Shown here piece by piece: positions 51,218 to 60,800 of a stretch of 64,000 nt of DNA. Where the stretch lies: NCBI RefSeq assembly GCF_002964045.1, contig NZ_POPB01000339.1:1-64000 (forward strand). The letters are read 5' to 3'. How positions within the stretch are numbered: position 1 is the first letter of the stretch; the number at the start of each line of letters is the position of its first letter. The stretch comes from Streptococcus suis. GTDB taxonomy: Bacteria; Bacillota; Bacilli; Lactobacillales; Streptococcaceae. Under the pieces are notes generated by a model. That model was not told the DNA's origin. It did no database searches and worked only from the letters and a program-made list of their open reading frames with translations. The translations under genes and the position numbers were made by a program.

Positions 51218-51327
51218 TCAAGTTTAAAGTTGGACTGGGAAGAACTCCCAGTCTACTTTGTTAATATTCTACCAAAAAGTATATTGACATTTAAAATTGA
51301 CTCTCGATGCTAAAGGAGACTATGACT

Positions 51328-52617
51328 ATGAAACAAAATCCAGGTAAAGCACTCCTTTTGTCCTTGATCCCTGGTCTCGGACAAATCTATAATAAACAAA
51401 AAGCAAAAGGATATATCTTCTTAGGAGTTACTATTGCATTTTTGATTTATTTCATTGCTATTGCTGCTGGTGAATTAGGAAATTTGATTACCCTAGGTAG
51501 TCAACGCGGACGTGACAACTCCCTCTTTATGTTGATTCGTGGTTCTTTCCACTTAATCATCACGGTTGTTTATCTCGCTTTTTATGCCCTTAACCTAAAA
51601 GATGCTAAAGATACAGCCCAACGTTGGAATAATGGTTACCCTGTACCGACAACATTAAATGAGATGGTAAAAGGTGTCTATGAGAATGGATTCCCATATC
51701 TCTTAATTATTCCATCTTACATTGCCATGACTTTTGCTATCATCTTCCCTGTTGTGGTAACCCTCTTTATCGCCTTTACCAACTACGATTTCCAACATTT
51801 GCCTCCTGGCGCTCTATTGGACTGGGTTGGACTCACAAACTTCACCAATATTTGGAAATTAAGCACCTTCCGTTCAGCTTTCGGTTCTGTTCTAGGTTGG
51901 ACAATTATTTGGGCCTTGGCTGCTTCAACTGCACAGATTGTTATCGGTATCTTGACAGCCATCATTGCCAACCAGCCATTTATTAAAGGCAAACGCATCT
52001 TCGGTGTTATCTTCTTGCTCCCATGGGCTGTTCCAGCCTTCGTGACTATCTTGACCTTCAGTAACATGTTCAACGATAGTGTCGGTGCTATTAACACACA
52101 AGTATTACCATTCCTAAGCAAATTCTTGCCATTTATCGACAACTTCCTTATTCCATGGAAAACAGATCCATTCTGGACTAAGGTTGCCCTTATCATGATG
52201 CAGGCTTGGCTTGGTTTCCCTTATATCTATGTCTTGACCTTGGGTATTTTGCAATCCATTCCAAACGATTTGTACGAGGCTGCCTACATTGATGGTGCAA
52301 GTGCCATTCAAAAATTCCGCAGTATCACACTTCCAATGATCTTGGCAGTGGCTGCACCAACTCTTATCAGTCAGTACACCTTCAACTTCAACAACTTCTC
52401 TATCATCTACCTCTTCAACAACGGTGGACCTGGTAGTGTCGGTGGTGGTGCTGGTTCAACTGACATCTTGATTTCATGGATTTACAAATTGACAACTGGT
52501 ACTGCTCCTCAGTATTCAATGGCTGCAGCGGTGACCTTGATTATCTCTATGATTGTCATCAGTATCTCTATGATTGCCTTCAAGAAATTAAATGCATTTG
52601 AAATGGAGGATGTATAA
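51328..52617 (+). CDS. malC: Maltodextrin ABC transporter permease
   Basis: 429 aa from the ATG at 51328 (9 nt after GGAG; the ATG at 51322 is only 3 nt away). An N-terminal extension with TM helices ([20 protein letters not shown]) is followed by the MalF-type permease core. The EAA loop is [20 protein letters not shown], which contacts the ATPase. No ATPase gene is in the operon; streptococci use a shared MsmK-type ATPase elsewhere. Confidence 0.95.
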   Translation: MKQNPGKALLLSLIPGLGQIYNKQKAKGYIFLGVTIAFLIYFIAIAAGELGNLITLGSQRGRDNSLFMLIRGSFHLIITVVYLAFYALNLKDAKDTAQRWNNGYPVPTTLNEMVKGVYENGFPYLLIIPSYIAMTFAIIFPVVVTLFIAFTNYDFQHLPPGALLDWVGLTNFTNIWKLSTFRSAFGSVLGWTIIWALAASTAQIVIGILTAIIANQPFIKGKRIFGVIFLLPWAVPAFVTILTFSNMFNDSVGAINTQVLPFLSKFLPFIDNFLIPWKTDPFWTKVALIMMQAWLGFPYIYVLTLGILQSIPNDLYEAAYIDGASAIQKFRSITLPMILAVAAPTLISQYTFNFNNFSIIYLFNNGGPGSVGGGAGSTDILISWIYKLTTGTAPQYSMAAAVTLIISMIVISISMIAFKKLNAFEMEDV

Positions 52618-52618
52618 G

Positions 52619-53461
52619 ATGAAAGTATCTGTAAAAACTAGACGCATACTCAATCAGACCTTTACTTACCTTTATCTGATTACCCTCTCTATCATTATCA
52701 TCTATCCTCTATTGATTACAATCATGTCAGCCTTCAAGTCTGGTAACGTGGTTGCCTTCAAATTGGATAGCAATATCAACTTTACACTAGATAATTTCAA
52801 AGGACTCTTTACCGAAACTCTTTACGGAACTTGGTACCTCAATACGCTTATCATTGCTCTCTTGACAATGGTTATCCAAACAAGTATAGTGGTATTAGCA
52901 GGTTATGCATATAGCCGTTATAACTTCATCGCTCGTAAACAGAGTTTGGTCTTCTTCTTGATTATTCAAATGGTGCCAACCATGGCGGCTCTTACAGCCT
53001 TCTTCGTTATGGCCCTCATGCTCAATGCGCTCAACCAAAGCTGGTTCCTCATCTTCCTCTATGTCGGTGGTGGTATCCCAATGAACGCTTGGCTCATGAA
53101 AGGCTACTTTGATACGGTGCCAATTTCCCTCGATGAATCTGCAAAACTAGACGGTGCTGGTCACTTCAGACGTTTCTGGCAAATCGTTCTTCCACTTGTT
53201 CGTCCAATGATTGCGGTACAAGCACTCTGGGCCTTCATGGGACCATTTGGAGATTACATCCTATCCAAATTCTTGCTTCGTGAAAAAGAATTTTATACTG
53301 TAGCCGTTGGTCTTCAAACCTTCATCTCTGATGTGAAAAACTTGAAGATTGCCTACTTTGCGGCAGGTGCTATCCTTATCGCCCTACCAATCAGTATCCT
53401 ATTCTTCTTCCTACAAAAGAACTTTGTATCTGGTTTAACAAGTGGTGGTGACAAGGGATAA
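52619..53461 (+). CDS. malD: Maltodextrin ABC transporter permease
   Basis: 280 aa from the ATG at 52619, with GGAGG 9 nt upstream. MalG-type with six TM helices and the EAA loop [20 protein letters not shown]. Partner of MalC. It begins 1 nt after the malC stop. Confidence 0.95.
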   Translation: MKVSVKTRRILNQTFTYLYLITLSIIIIYPLLITIMSAFKSGNVVAFKLDSNINFTLDNFKGLFTETLYGTWYLNTLIIALLTMVIQTSIVVLAGYAYSRYNFIARKQSLVFFLIIQMVPTMAALTAFFVMALMLNALNQSWFLIFLYVGGGIPMNAWLMKGYFDTVPISLDESAKLDGAGHFRRFWQIVLPLVRPMIAVQALWAFMGPFGDYILSKFLLREKEFYTVAVGLQTFISDVKNLKIAYFAAGAILIALPISILFFFLQKNFVSGLTSGGDKG

Positions 53462-53519
53462 CCCTGTCCCACCTTTTCCCTTTTTAGACAGAGCAAAGAT
53501 ATTTATGAAAGGTTCACTT

Positions 53520-54302
53520 ATGCTCCCTTATCCATTCTCATATTTTTCTAGTCTATTCTCCCCAAGAAAGATGTTTGCCAATCGACATTTGATGACACTC
53601 TGGCAGCGACTATTTACGACTATTTTCCTGGTTGCCCTATTAGTCATCCCAAGTTCATTGCAAACTGCCAGTCTTGGAACCTACCCTATGGAGAATTTTG
53701 TAGAGGGGATTTATAATCCCTTGACAGAGAAAATTGTTGAGGATCTTCACCAACATGTGACAATTGAAAATCATCAACTGGCCTATACTGGAAATGGTAA
53801 CTGGGAACAAGTAACCTTCGGCGACACAGTGTCTACGAGCTCCGACTTTTCCTATCAATTTGACGCACAAACCTTAACCATTCGAAAAGGTCAGGATATC
53901 CTGACCCAGTTAAGCTATGAAGGTCTAACAACCGCTGATTTCTCTAACAAGGAAAGCTTGACAACTGCCATTTCAAAATCATGGTATCAAGCCAATCGTG
54001 CAGCCGTTGGACTAAGTATTACCCTAGTGTCGACAATTATCCTTTCGACCAACCTTCTCTTTATTTTGCTAGGTGCTAGCTTCTTCCTGTTTTTAACAAA
54101 GAAATCTCGTTTCTTCCATTTTAAAACCTTTGCAGAGTGCTATAATTTCTCGCTCAATTGCTTGGGACTACCAACCATTTTAGCCTGTCTAATCGGCTTG
54201 TTTGGTCAGCCTGTCACGACTGTTTTAACCATTCAGAATATCCTGTTTGTACTATGCTTACTATGGGTATTTTTCAAAACCAAATTTAGAGATGACAATT
54301 AG
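53520..54302 (+). CDS. malA: Maltodextrin operon membrane protein MalA (DUF1189)
   Basis: 260 aa from the ATG at 53520, with AAAGG 7 nt upstream; the earlier in-frame start at 53442 lies inside malD. One N-terminal TM helix (about residues 35-55), an extracellular domain of about 120 aa and three to four C-terminal TM helices, the DUF1189/MalA layout. It is conserved between malD and malR in streptococci; molecular role unknown. Confidence 0.88.
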   Translation: MLPYPFSYFSSLFSPRKMFANRHLMTLWQRLFTTIFLVALLVIPSSLQTASLGTYPMENFVEGIYNPLTEKIVEDLHQHVTIENHQLAYTGNGNWEQVTFGDTVSTSSDFSYQFDAQTLTIRKGQDILTQLSYEGLTTADFSNKESLTTAISKSWYQANRAAVGLSITLVSTIILSTNLLFILLGASFFLFLTKKSRFFHFKTFAECYNFSLNCLGLPTILACLIGLFGQPVTTVLTIQNILFVLCLLWVFFKTKFRDDN

Positions 54303-54311
54303 GAGGTTCCC

Positions 54312-55295
54312 ATGCGCGCTACCATTAAAGATGTCGCTAAGTTAGCTGGTGTTTCGCCTTCTACCGTTACCCGCGTCATTCAAAATAGCTCTGCCATTAG
54401 CCAAAAAACCAAAGATTTGGTAAGAAAGGCCATGGCTGAACTCAATTACCATCCCAATCTAAATGCTCGTAGTTTGGTTTCCAGCTACACCCAGGTTATC
54501 GGCTTGGTCTTGCCTGACGATTCCGATGTCTTCTACCAAAACCCCTTCTTTCCAACAGCCCTGCGTGGCATTTCACAGGTGGCTGCAGACCACAATTACG
54601 CCCTTCAAATCTCTACGGGCAAAAATGAAGAGCAACGTCTTGAGGCTATTTCTCAAATGGTTTACGGGAAACGAGTAGACGGGCTAATTTTCCTTTATTC
54701 CAAGCCAGATGATCCGCTGGTCCAGCTAGCCATTCAGCATAAATTTCCCTTCCTCATTCTTGGAAAGGCAGATTCCCCGTTTATCTCCCTAGTCGATAAC
54801 GATAATATCCAAGCTGGATTTGAAGCGACCAATTACTTTATCAATAAAGGCTACAAGAATATCGCCTTCGTCGCCGGTAACAAAGAGCTGGTCGTATCCC
54901 AAGACCGCTATGCAGGCTATAAAAACGCCTTGAAATCACACAACATCCCTCTAGATGAAAACAAGGTCAAGTTTGTATCAGGTTTCCTTTTGGAAGATAG
55001 TGCCTATAAAATCTCCAAGAAATTACTCAAACAGGATATAGACGCAATCGTCACAACCGATACCATGGTCGCGGAAGGGATTGTCAAATACCTCAACGAA
55101 GCCGGTTCCAAACTACCCATCATCTCCTTTGACTCTGTCAAACCAAAATTGGATATTGAAGCCTATGTCGATGTCCATGCCATTAAACTTGGACGCGTGG
55201 CCTTCAATACCCTCCACCAAATTATCAATGACAATAAGGAAGACAAGCAGGTCTGCTACCGCCGTGTCATTCCACATTCTATTACCGAACTCTAA
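54312..55295 (+). CDS. malR: LacI-family maltose operon repressor
   Basis: 327 aa. The LacI helix-turn-helix is ATIKDVAKLAGVSPSTVTRV, with hinge NARSLVSSYT. A periplasmic-binding-like effector domain follows. Likely represses malX-C-D-A-R and malQ until maltodextrin is present. GGAGG lies 5-6 nt before the ATG. Confidence 0.95.
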   Translation: MRATIKDVAKLAGVSPSTVTRVIQNSSAISQKTKDLVRKAMAELNYHPNLNARSLVSSYTQVIGLVLPDDSDVFYQNPFFPTALRGISQVAADHNYALQISTGKNEEQRLEAISQMVYGKRVDGLIFLYSKPDDPLVQLAIQHKFPFLILGKADSPFISLVDNDNIQAGFEATNYFINKGYKNIAFVAGNKELVVSQDRYAGYKNALKSHNIPLDENKVKFVSGFLLEDSAYKISKKLLKQDIDAIVTTDTMVAEGIVKYLNEAGSKLPIISFDSVKPKLDIEAYVDVHAIKLGRVAFNTLHQIINDNKEDKQVCYRRVIPHSITEL

Positions 55296-55318
55296 CTTAG
55301 AAAGGAGCCTTTTAGCTC

Positions 55319-57376
55319 ATGGCATTACGACAATTTCAAGCATTTCTAGATGATGTAGCTACTATTCGCCTAGTAATGGAAAAACGATTTGATTCCGAGC
55401 ATATGAGTTTCTCTCTCGAATCATCCGACGCTACATCTCAACTCTTTATTCATTCCTGTCTAGAGGTAGATAATCTTGTTCTATATTATTTAACTAGTCT
55501 CCATGCCCTCAATTTGGATAAAGACTACACCATTTACGACCAAGATCGCAACAAAACCGAGTTAGGCTATGGGCATATCGTTCGCTCTGCTATTTTCGAA
55601 CAAAATTATACCTATAACGGCCGAGACTTGGGTGCAACCTATAGTCCTCAGTCCACTAGCTTCAAGCTTTGGGCTCCTATCTCCAAGCAAGTCTTTCTAG
55701 TTCTAGAGGGCAACCCTCATGCAATGACCAAGGGTTCTAATGGTGTCTGGCAGGTCACAGTAGAGGGCGATTTGGACAGTCAAAGCTACCACTATCTCCA
55801 CAAAGTCAATGGCGAGTGGATTGCTGTTCACGACCCTTATGCCCTTTCTTCTAAGGCAAACTCTGGCGATAGCTATGTCATCAACCCAAATAAGCTCCAC
55901 AAGGTTCGTCGTGCCAAGACTCAACGCCCTATCTCTCAGGCTATTGTCTATGAAATGAGCGTCCGTGATTTCTCTTGGCAGACAGAAGCCGGCTTTAAAC
56001 ACCGTAGCCAATTCCTGGGTCTGACAGAATCTCCTGTCTTAGATGGTATGCAGCTTGGCATGGACTATGTCAAAAACTTGGGCGTAACCCATATTCAACT
56101 CTTACCAGTGTATGATTTTGGCAGTGTGGATGAAAACAAACCTCAGGCTGTTTACAACTGGGGTTACGACCCTATGCAGTACAATCTACCTGAAGGATCC
56201 TTCTCCAGTCTGCCAAATGACCCCTACGCCCGTATCTTAGAACTCCAAGAAGCCATTCAAGCCTATCACGATGCAGATATTTCGGTCAATATGGACGTTG
56301 TTTACAACCATGTTTATCACGCTGAGAAATACGCATTCGAACTCATCGTGCCTGGTTATTTCTACCGTTACAACGAGCATGGTATGCGGACTGATGGTAC
56401 CTTCTGTGGCAACGATGTCGCTAGTGAACGCAGCATGGTTCGTAACTACATCAAGCAATCCCTTCGCCAATGGCTAGAAATCTATGGTTTTGATGGATTC
56501 CGTTTTGACTTGATGGGTATCTTGGATAGCGAAACCATCAATCAAATCCAAGCAGAATTGGCTGCCATCTACCCAAATGTCTATCTCTATGGCGAAGGCT
56601 GGAAGATGGCAACTGGCTTAGAATATGAAAAACTGGCCCACCAGTACAACGCAGATCAACTCCCTGAAGTGAGCTTCTTCAACGATGACTACCGTGATAC
56701 CTTCAAAAAGCTCTTACTCAACCCACATCGTTTGGTTGACAAGCAACTACACGAAAAAGTACAGCATCTTTTGACAGGTAGCCGCTATAGCCACTTCATC
56801 AAACCGCAACAGTCACTCAACTATATTGAGTGCCATGATAATGCGACAGCCTTTGATTACTTCCATATTGAAAATCCAAGCTGGACCCCGCAACAACAAA
56901 AGCGTGCTGCAAGTTTTGGACTACAGTTGATCCTTATTTCCCAAGGTATGGCCTTTATCCATAGCGGACAAGAATTCTTCCGTACCAAAGATGAGATTGA
57001 CAATACCTACAATATTCCTGACCGTATCAATCGCTTGGACTGGACACGAGCTGTACACTATAAAGAACATATCGAATTTATCCAAGAATTGATTGCCTTC
57101 CGTAAAAACAATCCAATTCTCAGCCAAGATAGCTATGAAACCATTCAAGAAACCTGTGATTTCTACTGGTTGACCGAATATGTTCTCCGCTATCAAGTCA
57201 CAAATGGTGAGAAAACCATCCACTTCATTATCAACTTTGCAGACAGCGATTTTGTTTTTGAAAATGAGGAAGAACAAACCATTCGTTTCAGTTTCCCTCC
57301 TGTTGACGATAAAAAAGCCCAGCACATCACATTGGCTGGACAAAGTATTTGTATTTTGGAAGATATAGTCTTTTAG
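55319..57376 (+). CDS. pulA: Type I pullulanase, cytoplasmic
   Basis: 685 aa with no signal or anchor. An N-terminal domain and CBM48-like module (YSPQSTSFKLWAPISKQVFL) precede the GH13 barrel. YNWGYDPMQYNLPEGSF is the type I pullulanase motif, VVYNHVY is region I, and GFRFDLMGILD holds the nucleophile. The acid/base Glu is in YLYGEGWKMA and ECHDN is region IV. It debranches imported alpha-1,6-linked maltodextrins. AAAGGAG precedes the ATG. The last four codons and stop lie in a BOX-like repeat. Confidence 0.95.
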   Translation: MALRQFQAFLDDVATIRLVMEKRFDSEHMSFSLESSDATSQLFIHSCLEVDNLVLYYLTSLHALNLDKDYTIYDQDRNKTELGYGHIVRSAIFEQNYTYNGRDLGATYSPQSTSFKLWAPISKQVFLVLEGNPHAMTKGSNGVWQVTVEGDLDSQSYHYLHKVNGEWIAVHDPYALSSKANSGDSYVINPNKLHKVRRAKTQRPISQAIVYEMSVRDFSWQTEAGFKHRSQFLGLTESPVLDGMQLGMDYVKNLGVTHIQLLPVYDFGSVDENKPQAVYNWGYDPMQYNLPEGSFSSLPNDPYARILELQEAIQAYHDADISVNMDVVYNHVYHAEKYAFELIVPGYFYRYNEHGMRTDGTFCGNDVASERSMVRNYIKQSLRQWLEIYGFDGFRFDLMGILDSETINQIQAELAAIYPNVYLYGEGWKMATGLEYEKLAHQYNADQLPEVSFFNDDYRDTFKKLLLNPHRLVDKQLHEKVQHLLTGSRYSHFIKPQQSLNYIECHDNATAFDYFHIENPSWTPQQQKRAASFGLQLILISQGMAFIHSGQEFFRTKDEIDNTYNIPDRINRLDWTRAVHYKEHIEFIQELIAFRKNNPILSQDSYETIQETCDFYWLTEYVLRYQVTNGEKTIHFIINFADSDFVFENEEEQTIRFSFPPVDDKKAQHITLAGQSICILEDIVF

Positions 57377-57689
57377 TTTACTTTTAGTACTCGCTTCAAA
57401 GGTTTGGGGAACCTTTGAAGGCTGGAGATAGTGCGAACCAAGTTCGCTTCAAAAGCCGCAGGCATAACTCAATGCTTTCTTATTTCTAGGCATTGACTTG
57501 CTGAGGTACTTCGCTTTTTTGTTTTCAGGCTCAGGTACGAATAGTCCACCGGACTATTCGTATCCCCCAGACTGTTTCAATCAGGCAAGGCGAGTTCAAA
57601 CACTCCAGTGGAATGTTTGAAGTTGGAAATAAGTAAACGAAGTTTCCTCATTCGTCGAAGTAATAAAAGTCAACTAAATGACGATAAAT
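57363..57689. repeat. BOX-like modular repeat, copy C (long form)
   Basis: Starts ATATAGTCTTTTAGTTTACT and ends GTAATAAAAG..CAACTAAATGACGATAAA, as in copies A and B. The 5' module matches copy B (TCGCTTCAAAGGTTTGGGGA). It has extra inner modules with hairpins (CGAATAGTCC/GGACTATTCG). It supplies the pulA stop codon. Confidence 0.75.
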
Positions 57690-57769
57690 AGGACTTTAGA
57701 CCGATGAAAGAACCCATCAACTAGGATATACTAATATCAATCCTAAATATTTTTCATAAATCTCCTTAG

Positions 57770-57800
57770 AACTCATCAGCCCTTGCTGGTGAGTTTTTTG
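57770..57800 (+). terminator. Terminator of the mal operon
   Basis: ACTCATCAGC/GCTGGTGAGT with a 4-nt loop and T6. Confidence 0.88.
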
Positions 57801-57807
57801 CATGATA

Positions 57808-57838
57808 AAAAACAACCCAGCACGAAGCTGAGTTGTTT
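57808..57838 (-). terminator. Terminator of the large surface-protein gene
   Basis: AACAACTCAGC/GCTGGGTTGTT with T6 on the minus strand. Confidence 0.85.
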
Positions 57839-57855
57839 AGACTATGGTTGACAAA

Positions 57856-60800
57856 TTAATAAAGATTAGCTCGATTAGCCACCTTAATCCAATCATTTTG
57901 AGAAGGAATCAGTTTCTCTAGTTCCCCATTAGCATTCTGTCTGTAGGTAGCAACTAACGGATTTATATTTTTATCAGCACCTGCCGCCTGCATGTTTGGC
58001 GTACTATGATTTGCTCTAACTTCAAAGATTGTCATCCCGTCTTCGTTACGAGTCTGAACTTGGTAATCATAAACATCAAATCTCGTTTCGTTCTCTGTTC
58101 TAAGATAAGTTCTTACTACCCAATTTTTTAGAGACAAATCTTGTCGTTCTTTATCTAAGAATCGAACAGAATCAACATAATGTTCAGATTTCTCCTTACC
58201 TCCAGAATAGTTCTTATTATTAGGTTTTATAGCAAATTCTTGCATATTTACACGCTGCTCACCATTCATATAGTAAGTTGGAATAATTACCGTATCCCCC
58301 TTCAATTTCCACTCTGATTGAGGTGCGATTGTAATTGGCGGGATATACCCTCCACGACCACCAACATAAGCAAATAATAATGTCTTATCTTTTGTAAGGT
58401 AAATCCACCGTGTACGAATATTGTGTTCTGTGAATAAATTGGTAAAACTTGATGTATCATAATCCGATAATGATTTATCAATGCTAATAGCATCCAACTC
58501 TTTCAATACATCTTGCAATTGATAGGTAGTTGGCTGATAAGTATTAAAGGAATCGATGACAGAATCTAAATCATATTTGACAATATGCCCAAAACTCTCC
58601 TGCTTCCCTGGAATACGAGTCCAGTCCATTACCTCTTTCAATGTTTTACTTGCTGTTCGTGAAAGAGGACCAACAGGGGATTCATCAATCACCTTCCTTA
58701 TTCCATCAAAATCAAAGAATCTAGAAATAAATGTCGCCTTGTCAGTAACATTATATAGTATATAATCTACCAACGTATCATCAATAATGCTATTTCTAGC
58801 TTCTAACTGAACTATTTCTTCGAGATCTGATTTCTTGGCTCCTGGTAGATATAGAATAAATTCTTTCTTCTCTTTAGCATCATAAGTGTCCTTATTATGT
58901 ACACCGTATGGATAGGATGATTCTAATTTTACTCCATCCTTATATTCTACCTTACCAACAGGATCATAACTCAATTCCAACAATGTCATTTTGTATTTAT
59001 TGTTACCGATTAATTCCGGATTTGTAAATCTACCTTTAAAATTAGAATAGAAGCGTTGTCCGTTTGGTGACTTCTCATCCTGAACACCATAATTACTGTC
59101 ATGGAAGCTACCTTCAAAATGACCATTTGATTGCAATTTCAAACCAGTACCCCATGCTCCTGCACCACTTGAGAATGTGAATGGATTGGTAATGCGATCA
59201 AGAAGTAAATCATTCCCTGTTACTATGGGAGTTTTATCTACATTTTCCGTTTTATCTACGTTCTCCGTTTTATTCTTACTATCACTCTCCGCAGTAACAG
59301 TAGTTTCTTTAGAATATGTTAGGAGAATATCTTTAATATCTAGTAGAGTCACCTCACTCTCAAGTTCCAGTTTTCTAATTTTTTCAGCAAGCCATGGAAA
59401 CTTTTCTTTAAGAGCTTTAATAATATCTATTTCCGCACCAATATTTATGAATCTATATATACTGAACTGGCCTTCGATATCATTCCAAATAGATTTTAAT
59501 ACTTCTTTATCACTAATGTCCTCTATTAAATCACTTAACTTTATACTACCTTCGCCTTCAATACCAAGACCTCCCCATGGTTTAAGAGATAAAATATCTA
59601 ATTGTAAAACCTCAGCAGTAATATCCATAGACGGACCGATTTGTAACGTTGCTTCAAAATCTAAATTACCAAGAGAAGGCTTTCCATAAATTTCTGGTTT
59701 ATTAAACTTAGGAATCCAGTTTTGCATTTCAAACTTTACTTTATTTTGAAGCTCATAACCTACTGTAATTGAAATAGAACCATCAATTGAATACTCTATA
59801 AATAGGGGAATTTCAACACTACCAATTCCGCTTGCAATTGGCAATTCCAATTGTCCTAATTCAATCGTAACAGTTCCTAAGTTTTTAAGCTTATCTGTTT
59901 TTTCGTCGCCAAACGTTAACTCACCTGAAAGTTTTATATTTTTCTCGAACTCTAAATCTAAGTTAGCTATATCTACCGTCGGGAACCAGCTATTTAATGA
60001 TATAGCTTTTGAAGTAAGTTTTCCGCCAACTTCAAGCTCGATTTTACCCTTTAGTTTTTCTATTTCTGTTGTTAGGACCTTTTTCCGACTAATTTCAATA
60101 GTGCGCAACGTACTATCGTTACTCTTGCTCTTATTAACTACCTTAACTCCATCACTTGGAATAAATACAGCTTCTGAAAGATCAAACTCAAATTTATCAA
60201 TATCAATATCTTTAATTACTTCAAAAATATTAGGCTGTTCATATAAAACAGTGGCTTGACCATCCTGATTAATAACTTTAGTAACTTTAATTGCCTTCAA
60301 AGTTCCATATATCTTAGTAGGGGGGACGACTATTACATCCCCTGCCTGTGCGTCTAGCTCATTAGACAATACCAGTGACACTCCATTATCTTCAAGAGTT
60401 TGATAATAGGCATCATTCAGATAGATTATCTGTGGATTCAACTGCACTCGTCCAGTTTCATCCTCAATCCGTTTACCAAGTAAAAATTGACCTTGTTCAT
60501 TGATAACAAGTGGATCAGTGCCACTGATAGCCATCACTTGTGATTTAAACTGTCCCGATTCAAAAGTATAAACCTTATTAGGTACTAAATGAGTGTAGGT
60601 ATAGCCCTCTACATCTGTTTTAATAGTATCTACCAATTTACCATCTAAAACAACACGTACTTCATTCTCTTCTAAAGCTAGCCCTTCTTGATTATAAACA
60701 TACCCAGAAACAGCAATTTTCTCGATTGGTTTACCTGTTCTATCTATTGCTTGAGTTCCAATTTTATAAACTTTTGTAATAACAGGCAATTCTCGAGTAT

